A DNA stretch of 34,090 bases from Clostridia bacterium (GTDB taxonomy: Bacteria > Bacillota > Clostridia > Christensenellales > Pumilibacteraceae): the NCBI GenBank assembly GCA_013316045.1, contig WSNJ01000010.1:1-34090 (forward strand), read 5' to 3'. The translations under genes and the position numbers were made by a program. Positions 8,473 through 16,859 of this stretch are shown here, in pieces; within the stretch, counting starts at the first letter, position 1, and each line of letters begins with the position of its first letter. Under the pieces are notes generated by a model. That model was given only the letters and a program-made list of their open reading frames with translations, was not told where the DNA came from and did not search any database.

Positions 8473-10248
8473 ATGAAACCGAGAATAGGGATTCGTCCCT
8501 GCATCGACGGGCGTTGGATGGGCGTTCGCGAGAGTCTGGAAGAACAGACAATGAGTATGGCGAAAGCCGCAAAAAAGATTATAGAAGATAATTGCTTTTA
8601 TTCCGACGGAACGAAAGCGGAAGTGGTTATTGCCGATACTACGATTGCCGGCGGAAAAGAAGCGGCTATGTGCGAAGATAAGTTCACGCGCGAAAACGTT
8701 ACGGCTACGCTTTCGGTTACGCCTTGTTGGTGTTACGGGAGCGAAACTATGGACTTGAACCCCGCTACTACGAAAGCGGTATGGGGCTTTAACGGTACGG
8801 AGCGTCCCGGAGCCGTTTATCTTGCGGCGGTTATGGCGGCTCACGCTCAGCGCGGTTTGCCTGCGTTTGCGATTTACGGACGCGACGTTCAGGACAAAGA
8901 CGATAAGACCGTTCCCGCCGACGTTCAGGAAAAAATTATTCGTTTCGCTCAGTGCGCTTTGGCGGTAGGGCAGGTTAAGAATAAGGCTTACGTTTCTATC
9001 GGCGCCGTTGCAATGGGTATAGGCGGAAGCGACCTTAACGCGAAACTTATGCAGGACTATTTCGGTATTCGCGCCGAATGGGTGGATATGGTTGAAATTC
9101 TGCGCCGCATCGATCTCGGAATTTACGATAAAGCCGAGTACGAAAAGGAACTCAAATGGATAAAGGCGAATTGTAAGGAAGGCGACGACCTTAACGAAAC
9201 CGTTTGGGAGCGCGGCTTACAATCGCGTGCGGCAAAAGACGCGCAATGGGAATTTACCGCCAAAATGACGCTTATAATAAAGGATATAATGCTTGGCAAC
9301 GACAAACTGAAAGAAATCGGTTGGCACGAAGAAGCTCTCGGCAAAAACGCCGTTCTCGGCGGTTTTCAGGGTCAGCGTCAGTGGACGGACTACAAGCCGA
9401 ACGCCGATTTCTGTGAAGCAATGCTCGCGTCGAGCTTCGACCACAACGGCAAAAAAGAACCCGTTATTCTTGCGACCGAGAACGATAACTGCAACGGCCT
9501 TGCTATGCTGTTTTCGAAACTTTTAACCGGCAGAGCTTCGGCTTTTGCGGACGTTCGGACGTATTGGAGTCCCGACGCGGTTAAGCGCGTTTCGGGCTGG
9601 AAGTGCGACGGCGCGGCAAAGAACGGGTTTATTCATCTTATAAATTCGGGTGCGGCGGCTCTCGACGGAAACGGCGCGGCAAAAGACAAGAACGGAAATT
9701 CCGTTATGAAACGCTGGTGGGAAGTTACCGATAAGGATATAAAAGCAATGCTCGATAACACGCGTTGGTCGCCTGCAAATCGCGGCTATTTCCGCGGCGG
9801 CGGATATTCTTCTTCGTACTCTACGCAAGGCGAGATGCCCGTAACGCTCGTACGCTTTAATATGGTTGACGGAATAGGTTATACGTTACAGCTTGCCGAA
9901 GGTTGGACCGTCGATATTCCCGAAAAGGTGAATAAGATTCTGCTTGACAGAACAGACCCGACCTGGCCGTCTACCTGGTTTGCTCCGCGCCTTGACGAAA
10001 AACACAATGCGTTTAAGGACGTATATTCCGTAATGGCAAATTGGGGCGCAAATCACGGCGCGTTTACATACGGTCATATAGGAAAAGACCTTATAACGCT
10101 TGCAAGTATGCTCAGAATTCCCGTTTCGCTTCATAACGTTGCGGACGAAGATATTTACCGCCCGCACTGTTGGAGCGCATTCGGTACGAAAGACCTCGAA
10201 AGCGCGGATTACAGAGCTTGCGGCAACTACGGACCGCTGAATAAATAG
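8473..10248 (+). CDS. fucI: L-fucose isomerase
   Basis: The protein has 591 residues, the same length as E. coli FucI, and collinear similarity runs throughout (GIRPCIDGRWMGVRESLEEQ near the start, NYGPLNK at the end). It converts L-fucose to L-fuculose in the cytoplasm using Mn2+, and the family also accepts D-arabinose. Active-site residues are kept: E336 in ATEND, D360 in FADVRTYW and H528 in GANHG, matching E. coli E337, D361 and H528. It has its own promoter and a strong ribosome site. A TIM-barrel gene follows 10 bases later. The aldolase and reductase of the pathway are some 19 kb away in this window. Confidence 0.97.
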   Translation: MKPRIGIRPCIDGRWMGVRESLEEQTMSMAKAAKKIIEDNCFYSDGTKAEVVIADTTIAGGKEAAMCEDKFTRENVTATLSVTPCWCYGSETMDLNPATTKAVWGFNGTERPGAVYLAAVMAAHAQRGLPAFAIYGRDVQDKDDKTVPADVQEKIIRFAQCALAVGQVKNKAYVSIGAVAMGIGGSDLNAKLMQDYFGIRAEWVDMVEILRRIDLGIYDKAEYEKELKWIKANCKEGDDLNETVWERGLQSRAAKDAQWEFTAKMTLIIKDIMLGNDKLKEIGWHEEALGKNAVLGGFQGQRQWTDYKPNADFCEAMLASSFDHNGKKEPVILATENDNCNGLAMLFSKLLTGRASAFADVRTYWSPDAVKRVSGWKCDGAAKNGFIHLINSGAAALDGNGAAKDKNGNSVMKRWWEVTDKDIKAMLDNTRWSPANRGYFRGGGYSSSYSTQGEMPVTLVRFNMVDGIGYTLQLAEGWTVDIPEKVNKILLDRTDPTWPSTWFAPRLDEKHNAFKDVYSVMANWGANHGAFTYGHIGKDLITLASMLRIPVSLHNVADEDIYRPHCWSAFGTKDLESADYRACGNYGPLNK

Positions 10249-10258
10249 GAAAAGTTCA

Positions 10259-11113
10259 ATGAAAGTTTCGACGGAGATAGGAAGTTTACGCTATGCGTAT
10301 GCAAGTTATGAGAACAGATTGCTTGCGTTGAAAAACGCGGGCTTCGACGCCTACGATTTTTCTATGTTCAACGAAACGGTTTGTCCTTGGATAATTGACG
10401 ACGATTTTGCCGATAAAGCGAAAAAGCTGAGAGAATATGCCGATAAAACAGGTATTGTCTGCAATCAGACGCACGCTCCGTTTCCGCTTGTGTTCGTGGG
10501 CGACGAAAAGAGAACGAAAGAACGTTTCGACGAGATAGTCCGCGCGCTGGAAATTTCGGCTATTCTCGGAGCCAAATACAGCGTCGTACATCCCTGGAAC
10601 GGCTATTCTCCGAAGGAAAACGCCGAGATTTACGGCAGATTAAAGCCGACCGCCGAAATGTTGGGCATTAAAATCGCGCTTGAAAATATGTGGTTCTGGG
10701 ATAATGAAAAAGATTGCGCGTTGCCTGCCGCTTGCTCTGACGAAGATAATTTTAACGCGCACCTTGATTTGCTCGACGAAAACGTATTTTGCGCGCTTCT
10801 CGATATAGGGCACGCGGAGATGAAAGGACTTAATACTTCGGCTGTAAAAATGATACGCGCGCTCGGTAAGCGCATTAAGTGCATACATTTGCACGATAAC
10901 GATTTGGTTCACGATACGCACACGTTGCCGTTTACACGTAATATCGACTATGCGCCGATAATAGAAGCGTTAAGAGAAATAGGGTACGACGGTGATATTA
11001 CGCTCGAAAGCGATTCGTTCGCGCCTAAGTTTCCGTCGGAGCTTGTGCCGCACGCTTTGAAATTTATGGCGCAAGTAGCGGGATATTTCCGCACCGAACT
11101 GCAAAAGAAATGA
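10259..11113 (+). CDS. Sugar phosphate isomerase/epimerase-like TIM-barrel protein
   Basis: The protein has 284 residues of the AP-endonuclease-2 / xylose-isomerase-like TIM-barrel family. Likely metal ligands are E142 (LENMW), D182 and H185 (LDIGHAE), H210/H212 (CIHLHDND) and E250 (TLESDSF). H72 and H111 also fall at strand ends. There is no signal peptide. AGGAAAAG overlaps the fucI stop, 10 bases before the ATG, so it is very likely co-transcribed with fucI. It may epimerise or isomerise fucose, fuculose or a related sugar, or act as a mutarotase-like accessory. The reaction is unknown; members of this fold include tagatose 3-epimerases, inosose isomerases and dehydratases. Confidence 0.8.
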   Translation: MKVSTEIGSLRYAYASYENRLLALKNAGFDAYDFSMFNETVCPWIIDDDFADKAKKLREYADKTGIVCNQTHAPFPLVFVGDEKRTKERFDEIVRALEISAILGAKYSVVHPWNGYSPKENAEIYGRLKPTAEMLGIKIALENMWFWDNEKDCALPAACSDEDNFNAHLDLLDENVFCALLDIGHAEMKGLNTSAVKMIRALGKRIKCIHLHDNDLVHDTHTLPFTRNIDYAPIIEALREIGYDGDITLESDSFAPKFPSELVPHALKFMAQVAGYFRTELQKK

Positions 11114-11169
11114 TTCTCGGGCTTAAATGATGAAATAAAAATGGTTAAAACCAAGAGGTTTTATTTGTA

Positions 11170-12501
11170 ATGGACGTAGCGCAAATTTTACTCGATTTGG
11201 CGATTATTCTGTTTGCGACGAAGTTTTTGGGAATTCTGATGAAAAAAATCGGACTTCCGCAAGTTGTCGGCGCCGTTGTGGCGGGGCTGTTGATTGGTCC
11301 CGCTATCTGGGGCAAATTCGGTTGGTGGTCGCCGATACGTCCTACGGAAGAATCGAGTTTTTTCTTTAACGGACTTGCCGAAATAGGCGTAATAATGATA
11401 CTGTTTTCGGCGGGACTCGAAACGGATTTCAGAGAGCTGAAAAGCTCCGGGCTTAAAGCGACTTTGATTGCTTTGGCGGGCGTTGCCGTTCCTATGGCGT
11501 TGGGTTTTTTGGTTGCCGTTCCGTTTATGGGCGGTTTCTCGGCGCTGAAAGACGGAACCGTCGCTCTCGAAGCCGTATTTATAGGAGTTATTCTTACGGC
11601 TACGAGCGTGGGTATTACCGTCGAAACGCTGAAAGAAATGGGCAAGCTGAAAGGCAAGGTGGGCACTACGATTCTTTCGGCGGCGATTATAGACGACGTT
11701 ATCGGAATAATCGTTTTATCCGTTGTTCTCGGTTTCAAAGACCCGTCGTCGAATCCGTGGAAAACGCTGTTGATGACGGCATTGTTTTTCGTTGCGGCAA
11801 TAGCCGTGGGAATACTTATTCATTTGCTGTTCAAGTGGCTCGCAAAGCGCTATCCGCACAAAAGGAGAGTTCCGATTTTCGGGCTTGTACTTTGTTTCGT
11901 ATATGCGTTTGTCGCCGAAAAAGTTTTTTCGATTGCCGACATTACGGGCGCGTACATAGCAGGCGTTACGCTGTGCAATCTTAAACAGACTGAATATATC
12001 GACCAAAAAATCGACGTCAATTCGTATATGATTTTTTCGCCCGTGTTCTTTGCGAATATAGGCATTACGGCAAGTTTCGACGGATTTACCGTTTCGCTGT
12101 TTTTGTTCGGGCTTGCATTCGTTGCGGTCGGAATTATAGGCAAAATAATAGGGTGCGGCGCGGTTGCGAGAATGTGCCGTTTTTCCAACCGTGAGTCGTT
12201 GCAGGTCGGCGCGGGTATGATTGCGCGCGGCGAAGTTGCGCTCGTCGTGTGCCGAAAGGGTATTCAGGGCGGTCTTTTCAACGGCACTGCCATAAATCCG
12301 CTTGTGCCTGTTATAATGCTTGTGATTTTATCTTCGCTTCTTGCGCCGATATTGTTGAAACTGTTGTTTAAGGGCGATAAGAGCGGCGCTTTACCGCTTA
12401 CTCCGATAGGCGAGAACGGTGAAACCGCCGCGCTTTCGGTAGAGTCCGCGCCGACCGAAACGGCGGCAGAAGCGCCCGACGGGCAGGCAAGTCAAGCCTA
12501 A
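11170..12501 (+). CDS. CPA2-family cation:proton antiporter
   Basis: The protein has 443 residues with about 12-13 hydrophobic segments up to residue 398, then a soluble tail of about 40 residues rich in A, E, T and G. The motif A-A-I-I-D175-D176-V-I-G carries an aspartate pair in the place where NapA-type antiporters have DD and Kef channels have QD, which suggests Na+/H+-type electrogenic exchange more than K+ efflux. There is no RCK/TrkA-N domain. AGAGG lies about 12 bases before the ATG. It follows the TIM-barrel gene by 56 bases and may share its transcript. Its stop codon overlaps the stop of the convergent glycosyltransferase. Confidence 0.85.
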   Translation: MDVAQILLDLAIILFATKFLGILMKKIGLPQVVGAVVAGLLIGPAIWGKFGWWSPIRPTEESSFFFNGLAEIGVIMILFSAGLETDFRELKSSGLKATLIALAGVAVPMALGFLVAVPFMGGFSALKDGTVALEAVFIGVILTATSVGITVETLKEMGKLKGKVGTTILSAAIIDDVIGIIVLSVVLGFKDPSSNPWKTLLMTALFFVAAIAVGILIHLLFKWLAKRYPHKRRVPIFGLVLCFVYAFVAEKVFSIADITGAYIAGVTLCNLKQTEYIDQKIDVNSYMIFSPVFFANIGITASFDGFTVSLFLFGLAFVAVGIIGKIIGCGAVARMCRFSNRESLQVGAGMIARGEVALVVCRKGIQGGLFNGTAINPLVPVIMLVILSSLLAPILLKLLFKGDKSGALPLTPIGENGETAALSVESAPTETAAEAPDGQASQA

Positions 12502-13565
12502 TATACGCCGAAGTATTTTGCGTTGGCAAGATACGACGGGTGTTGCGGCTTGAATTGTCCCGATAGTTTATGATAATAGACGGCTTTTTCTCTGTTGCCG
12601 ATTTTGTCGTATAATACGGCAAGTTCGATTGCGGGAATAAAGCCGTAATAATCTTTTTCGACAAATCCGAGAGTGTTTTCGTCGGGTTTTCGGTTAAGCG
12701 CGGATAAGAACCAGAATTCGGCGTCTGCGCATTTTTGTTCGTTCAGCAGAATTATTCCGAGTTCGCAACATATTTCGGCACGCGGCGCGGCGTAAATAAA
12801 GCTGTTTATAAGCGCTTGTTTGGCTTTTTCCGTTTCGCCGGAGTGCAGGTAACATTCGGATAAATCACGACACGCGCCTATATTGTTTTCTATCCACCCG
12901 TTATTGTTTTTCAGGAATTTGCGGAAAACTACGGCGGCTTTTTTGTATTTGCCGTTGTCTTTGAGTTCGCGTCCGTAGTAGTAGAGCATTCTCGGCGAAA
13001 GCGAGTTGTGCTCTTTCAGCGATTTTTCGAAAATTCTGAGATTGCGGCGCGGCGGATTGCTTTTGATTTTTTTATGCCAGACGGATATATCGCTGTTTAC
13101 CGTTTTTCCGAAGGGCACTATGGTTTCGTGAACGGGTTCGACAAATCGGGCTTTTTCGCAATTTTTTATCAGCCGTCCGCGGTAGTATGAAAATACGGGT
13201 TCTCCGCCGTTATCGAACGCTACGTCGTACTTCATATATACCATATCGGTGTCGGGGCTGAGCGTCTGTTTCAGCGAGATTAGCTTGTTCAGATTTTCGG
13301 GAGAGATAACGTCGTCCGCGTCTAGCCACATAAGGTATTGGCAGGTAGCTTTTGAAAACGCAAAGTTTCTCGCTGCGGAAAAATCGTCGCGCCATTTGAA
13401 GTCGTATACATTGTCGGTAAACGCGCTTGCGATTTTCTTGGTGGAATCCGTCGAGCCCGTGTCTACTATTATGATTTCGTCTACGGCGGGACTAACGCTT
13501 TTAAGACATCTTGCCAAAACGTCTTCTTCGTCTTTTACTATCATACAAAGGCTTATCGTAATCAT
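12498..13565 (-). CDS. Family 2 glycosyltransferase with TPR-like tail
   Basis: The protein has 355 residues. The N-terminal GT-A domain (about 1-200) begins ISLCMIVKDEEDVL, has IIIVDTGSTDST and the metal-binding D82-A-D84-D. Residues about 200-345 are repeated helix pairs (PRMLYYYGRELKDNGKYKKA and later units) that look like TPRs. Proteins of this SunS/WaaE-like group transfer sugars to lipids, polysaccharides or peptides; the acceptor is unknown. There is no membrane segment. No good ribosome site precedes the ATG. The gene is convergent with the antiporter (4-base overlap of stops) and divergent from the hemolysin-III-type gene. Confidence 0.87.
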   Translation of the reverse strand: MITISLCMIVKDEEDVLARCLKSVSPAVDEIIIVDTGSTDSTKKIASAFTDNVYDFKWRDDFSAARNFAFSKATCQYLMWLDADDVISPENLNKLISLKQTLSPDTDMVYMKYDVAFDNGGEPVFSYYRGRLIKNCEKARFVEPVHETIVPFGKTVNSDISVWHKKIKSNPPRRNLRIFEKSLKEHNSLSPRMLYYYGRELKDNGKYKKAAVVFRKFLKNNNGWIENNIGACRDLSECYLHSGETEKAKQALINSFIYAAPRAEICCELGIILLNEQKCADAEFWFLSALNRKPDENTLGFVEKDYYGFIPAIELAVLYDKIGNREKAVYYHKLSGQFKPQHPSYLANAKYFGVY

Positions 13566-13616
13566 ATTTTTATGATATGCCGCATTGGTCCTAACGGTAA
13601 CAAAAATTTATAATAG

Positions 13617-13648
13617 AGTCCGCTCTACTCGGAGTAGAGCGGACTTTT
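13617..13648 (+). terminator. Perfect hairpin with short T run between divergent genes
   Basis: Arms 13618-13630 (starting GTCCGCTCTACTC) and 13632-13644 are perfect reverse complements around one base, with one further A-T pair (13617/13645). TTTT follows on the plus strand (13645-13648). In this direction it could stop antiporter transcripts that run antisense through the glycosyltransferase gene. On the minus strand there is no T run. It could also be a leader structure or a protein-binding site. Confidence 0.55.
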
Positions 13649-13652
13649 CAGT

Positions 13653-13703
13653 CGGTAGAGAGCCGAAAGTCAAATGTTTCGCATATAAATTTCGGCTCTA
13701 CCG
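13653..13703. repeat. Second inverted repeat in the same intergenic region
   Basis: CGGTAGAG-AGCCGAAA (13653-13668) pairs with TTTCGGCTCTACCG (13690-13703) except for a 2-base AG bulge, around a 21-base loop. GCTCTAC (13695-13701) could instead pair with GTAGAGC (13634-13640) inside the first hairpin, so the two structures could exclude each other. The remaining intergenic sequence to 13809 holds a TATAAT (13770-13775) without a clear -35 box, a likely -10 for the next gene. Confidence 0.5.
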
Positions 13704-13809
13704 TGTGTATTTTAACGGTTCATTGTAAATTATTTACGGTAGGTAGCCAAATCACGCTATACGTATTATTATAATGGCATAAGAATTTTACGCACGGTAG
13801 GCAAAAATT

Positions 13810-14499
13810 ATGGAAAATATCAAACGGAACAGAATATCGAAAGCTCAGAGTTATCCGCTCCCTACATATTCGCGCGGCGAAGAAAATATGAATTTCATTA
13901 CGCATACAGTAGGCGTGGGAATCGGGTTTGCGGTTTTGATTTCTTGTATTATAAAGTCGGCGGTTAGGAGCAACGTTATCGGCGCGGTCGGTTCGCTCGT
14001 TTACGGAATCTCTATGATTGCGCTGTATCTCGTTTCGTCCGTATATCACGGGCTGAGAAATGAAAGAGCAAAAAAAGTTTTCCGAGTTATCGACCACTGC
14101 ACGATTTACTTTCTCATTGCGGGAACGTATACGCCTATACTGCTCGGCGCGGTCAGAACGGTCAGTCCCGTTAAGGCTTATTCTTTGCTTGGAATGGAGT
14201 GGGGGCTTGCCGTAATAGCTATAATTTTTACCGCTATCGATATGAAAAAGTTTACCGTTCCGTCTATGATTTGCTATCTGTTTCTCGGGTGGGGAATTAT
14301 GTTTATAGTCAAAACGACTGTCGAAGCGGTAACGGTGGCAGGTTTTGTGTGGTTGCTTTGCGGCGGGATAGTGTACACTCTCGGGTCTGTTCTTTACGGG
14401 CTCGGAAAGAAAATGAAATATATGCACTCGGTATTTCATATCTTCTGCTTGGTCGGGTCGCTGTTGCAGTTCGTCTGCGTTATCGGCTACTGTCTTTGA
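13810..14499 (+). CDS. Hemolysin III / PAQR-family membrane protein
   Basis: The protein has 229 residues and seven likely transmembrane helices. Family motifs are clear: the first-helix region around NFITHTVGVGIG, SSVYHGLRNERAK, RVIDHCTIYFLIAGTYTP and YMHSVFHIFCLVGSLLQF, whose histidines and aspartate would bind a metal as in PAQR hydrolases. The name hemolysin is historical; in other Firmicutes these proteins affect membrane lipid homeostasis. The ribosome site is weak (GGTAGG about 9 bases upstream). The 3' end overlaps the convergent GerB gene by 13 bases. Confidence 0.9.
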   Translation: MENIKRNRISKAQSYPLPTYSRGEENMNFITHTVGVGIGFAVLISCIIKSAVRSNVIGAVGSLVYGISMIALYLVSSVYHGLRNERAKKVFRVIDHCTIYFLIAGTYTPILLGAVRTVSPVKAYSLLGMEWGLAVIAIIFTAIDMKKFTVPSMICYLFLGWGIMFIVKTTVEAVTVAGFVWLLCGGIVYTLGSVLYGLGKKMKYMHSVFHIFCLVGSLLQFVCVIGYCL

Positions 14500-15695
14500 G
14501 TTTCCGTTTTAGGGAACAGTTCGTCCGTTTTCGGCATTTCGAAATCGTCGGTAACTCCTTCTTTTTCGATTTGCATATCTATTTTTTCTATCTCGGACTT
14601 AATGTGCTTTTTCCTTATAAGAGATACTGCGAGCAATATCAGCGGAATTGCAAACACTACCGACGCAATTATCAAAGGTACGAACATAGTCTTTGCAAAC
14701 ACGTTCAAAATGGCGATGTTATAGAGAATGGGGATATTCGATACGATAAACATTATTCCGCCTATAACCGTTGTTACGGGCTTTAACGGAAACTTTTTGC
14801 AAAGTCCTGCGGTAATCGAGCTTGCCATATACAAATATATGGCTAATTTATAAAGAACGCCCAAATACCAGAAGTAAATATTTACGCCTTGCAATTTCTG
14901 AAAAATTCCTTGCTGTCCGACTTGGCGGCAGTAGATAAAGTACGGGTTTAGCTGTAATTTTGCAAACGGCACGCCGAGCGTGAGAAGCGTAGGAATTATT
15001 ATAAATATAATGCCTATAATGTAAATGCCGACCGACGCCGCATAGGTTTTTACTATGCTTGATTTTTTCATTAAGTTGCGGCAGAACATATTCATCATCA
15101 GAATTTCCGAATAGCGGCTTGCCGAGAAAAACGCGCACTTGTTAATCGATTTGAAATCGGTGCAACCCGTAAGCGACGGCAGGTCCGTCCATTGCATTTT
15201 GTCGAGTCCCGCGATAAAGAATACTGCGACTGTAAACAGCAATAGCGGAATAATCACGGTTGCCATTCTCGCAAGCGTTCCGCTTCCTTTGCACGCGGTG
15301 TATATTACGGGAATCATAGTAAGCGTTATAAGCGCCCACGTGGGAGTATTCGGCAAAAGGTAACTTTTTATATAGTACACGCTTATCGACAGTACCATAG
15401 TAAAGTTCATAAGGAAGAACAGGGCGAGCAGGGCGGCGAGTATTTTGCCGATTGCTTTTCCCGTTATCGCATTTAGCATTTCGTTTACCGTGGCGTTTCG
15501 GAAGCGCGTCATTAAAAAAAGTACCGGCATATTCATTACGAGAATATAAGCGAGCGACAATAGGAGAGTGTAGAGCGTATTTAAGCCGACTAAATCGGTG
15601 TTTGCAATCGGTATAAAAGTGTACGCTATGATTATTGCGTTTCCGCCCGCGAGCAAAGCAAATTGCAATGCGGTTATAGATGACCTGTTTTCCAT
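14487..15695 (-). CDS. Spore germination protein, GerB/GerAB-type permease
   Basis: The protein has 402 residues with about ten hydrophobic segments, related to the GerAB/YndE branch of the APC superfamily. This subunit of the inner-membrane germinant receptor is thought to recognise small germinants. The membrane part ends near residue 360 and is followed by a charged cytoplasmic tail of about 40 residues. It lies 6 bases after the GerC stop, with AAAGGAA in that gene's 3' end as the ribosome site. It is the last gene of the operon. Confidence 0.87.
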   Translation of the reverse strand: MENRSSITALQFALLAGGNAIIIAYTFIPIANTDLVGLNTLYTLLLSLAYILVMNMPVLFLMTRFRNATVNEMLNAITGKAIGKILAALLALFFLMNFTMVLSISVYYIKSYLLPNTPTWALITLTMIPVIYTACKGSGTLARMATVIIPLLLFTVAVFFIAGLDKMQWTDLPSLTGCTDFKSINKCAFFSASRYSEILMMNMFCRNLMKKSSIVKTYAASVGIYIIGIIFIIIPTLLTLGVPFAKLQLNPYFIYCRQVGQQGIFQKLQGVNIYFWYLGVLYKLAIYLYMASSITAGLCKKFPLKPVTTVIGGIMFIVSNIPILYNIAILNVFAKTMFVPLIIASVVFAIPLILLAVSLIRKKHIKSEIEKIDMQIEKEGVTDDFEMPKTDELFPKTETQRQ

Positions 15696-15701
15696 AATTG
15701 T

Positions 15702-16859
15702 TTATTCCTTTTCTTTAAGCGACCTGTTGATTTGACCGCTGTGTTCTATTTTGCATTCGACGTTTATTTTTACTTCCGTTTCGGGGAAATATTTATCGTC
15801 CCATTCGTCGCGTATGGAAAGCCACGTATTATAGTCTTTCGACATAACTGCATTGCCGAAACCGAATATATCGCTCTTGTATTCCGTCTGAACTTTTTTA
15901 ACCGAATCTTCAAATTCTTCTTTGAATTTCTCGTTAAACATCTGTTCGATTTCGTGTTGTACGTCGAATTTGTCGGTATTCAGAAGCGACGGTTGCTGCG
16001 TTAAATTCATCATAATTTTAACTTTTATTTCGGCGGTAGCGCGTCCGTCTTTGAACTCGACTTTTATTTTGCTCTTGCATTTCTCAGAAGAAGCGGATAT
16101 TACTTCGCCGCTTTCGAGTTGAACGGTTTGGTAAATACCTTTCGCTTTGCCCGTTATAACGTTATAAGAGCGCGTTTGCGTTCTGTCGAGATAGCCTACG
16201 AGATTGCCTCCTTTGAATACGGCAAGTCCTTCATACAGAAATTTTTTCTCTTTCGGGTCAAGGTCGGTTGCCACGGACTCCAAAACACCCGCAACGGGTT
16301 GTTTGCCTTCCGTCATATAGTCCTTTACGAAGTCGAGAATATGCACGCTTCCGCTTTCGGACGTGTCTTTCATTTCACTGAGCGCAAGGTTTTCAAAATA
16401 CGTACCGTAGAGAGTGTCCATTGTCGGCTTTGTTTCGAAAAATTCCTTAATATCGTCGTTTTTGTAAATTATAAGGTAGGGGGTTTCGTCGGTATAGGGA
16501 GCGCGCAAAAAGAAGTCTATCGTGTCTATAAAACCCCTTTCGGCGAAGCGTTGGGAAAATATTCTTATTTTATTCACGCCGCCGAATAATTCTCTGCCCA
16601 AATCGTTGTTGGCTTCGTGGACGGCGTCGACGAACGTTTTGCCCGTATTCGAGTGAAAACTTTTTTTGCCTTCGGGCGGTTCGGTCGCTTCAACCATCAT
16701 AGTGTCGAGCAGTTCCGTGTAGACCGTGTATGTGTCTTCTTCGTCTACGTCCATAACTACGCAGGTTACCATTGCGAGCCGAGACGGTTCTTTACCGTCC
16801 CAGCAACCGCATAAAAACAGAGAGCAGACAGTTAAAAATAATGCGCAAAACTTTTTCAT
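15702..16859 (-). CDS. Spore germination lipoprotein, Ger(x)C family
   Basis: The protein has 385 residues. Lipobox L16-C-G-C19 is followed at once by W-D-G-K-E-P, matching the C-W-D-xxE start common to GerAC-family proteins. The rest is a soluble mixed alpha/beta domain about as long as known GerAC proteins. It should be a lipidated outer-face subunit of the germinant receptor at the spore inner membrane. Its start overlaps the GerA stop by 4 bases (ATGA). Confidence 0.92.
   Translation of the reverse strand: MKKFCALFLTVCSLFLCGCWDGKEPSRLAMVTCVVMDVDEEDTYTVYTELLDTMMVEATEPPEGKKSFHSNTGKTFVDAVHEANNDLGRELFGGVNKIRIFSQRFAERGFIDTIDFFLRAPYTDETPYLIIYKNDDIKEFFETKPTMDTLYGTYFENLALSEMKDTSESGSVHILDFVKDYMTEGKQPVAGVLESVATDLDPKEKKFLYEGLAVFKGGNLVGYLDRTQTRSYNVITGKAKGIYQTVQLESGEVISASSEKCKSKIKVEFKDGRATAEIKVKIMMNLTQQPSLLNTDKFDVQHEIEQMFNEKFKEEFEDSVKKVQTEYKSDIFGFGNAVMSKDYNTWLSIRDEWDDKYFPETEVKINVECKIEHSGQINRSLKEKE

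Noticed and set aside
11145..11738. Antisense frame over the antiporter gene
   Set aside because: Rich in T, P, I and S as expected for the complement of a membrane protein gene; no support.
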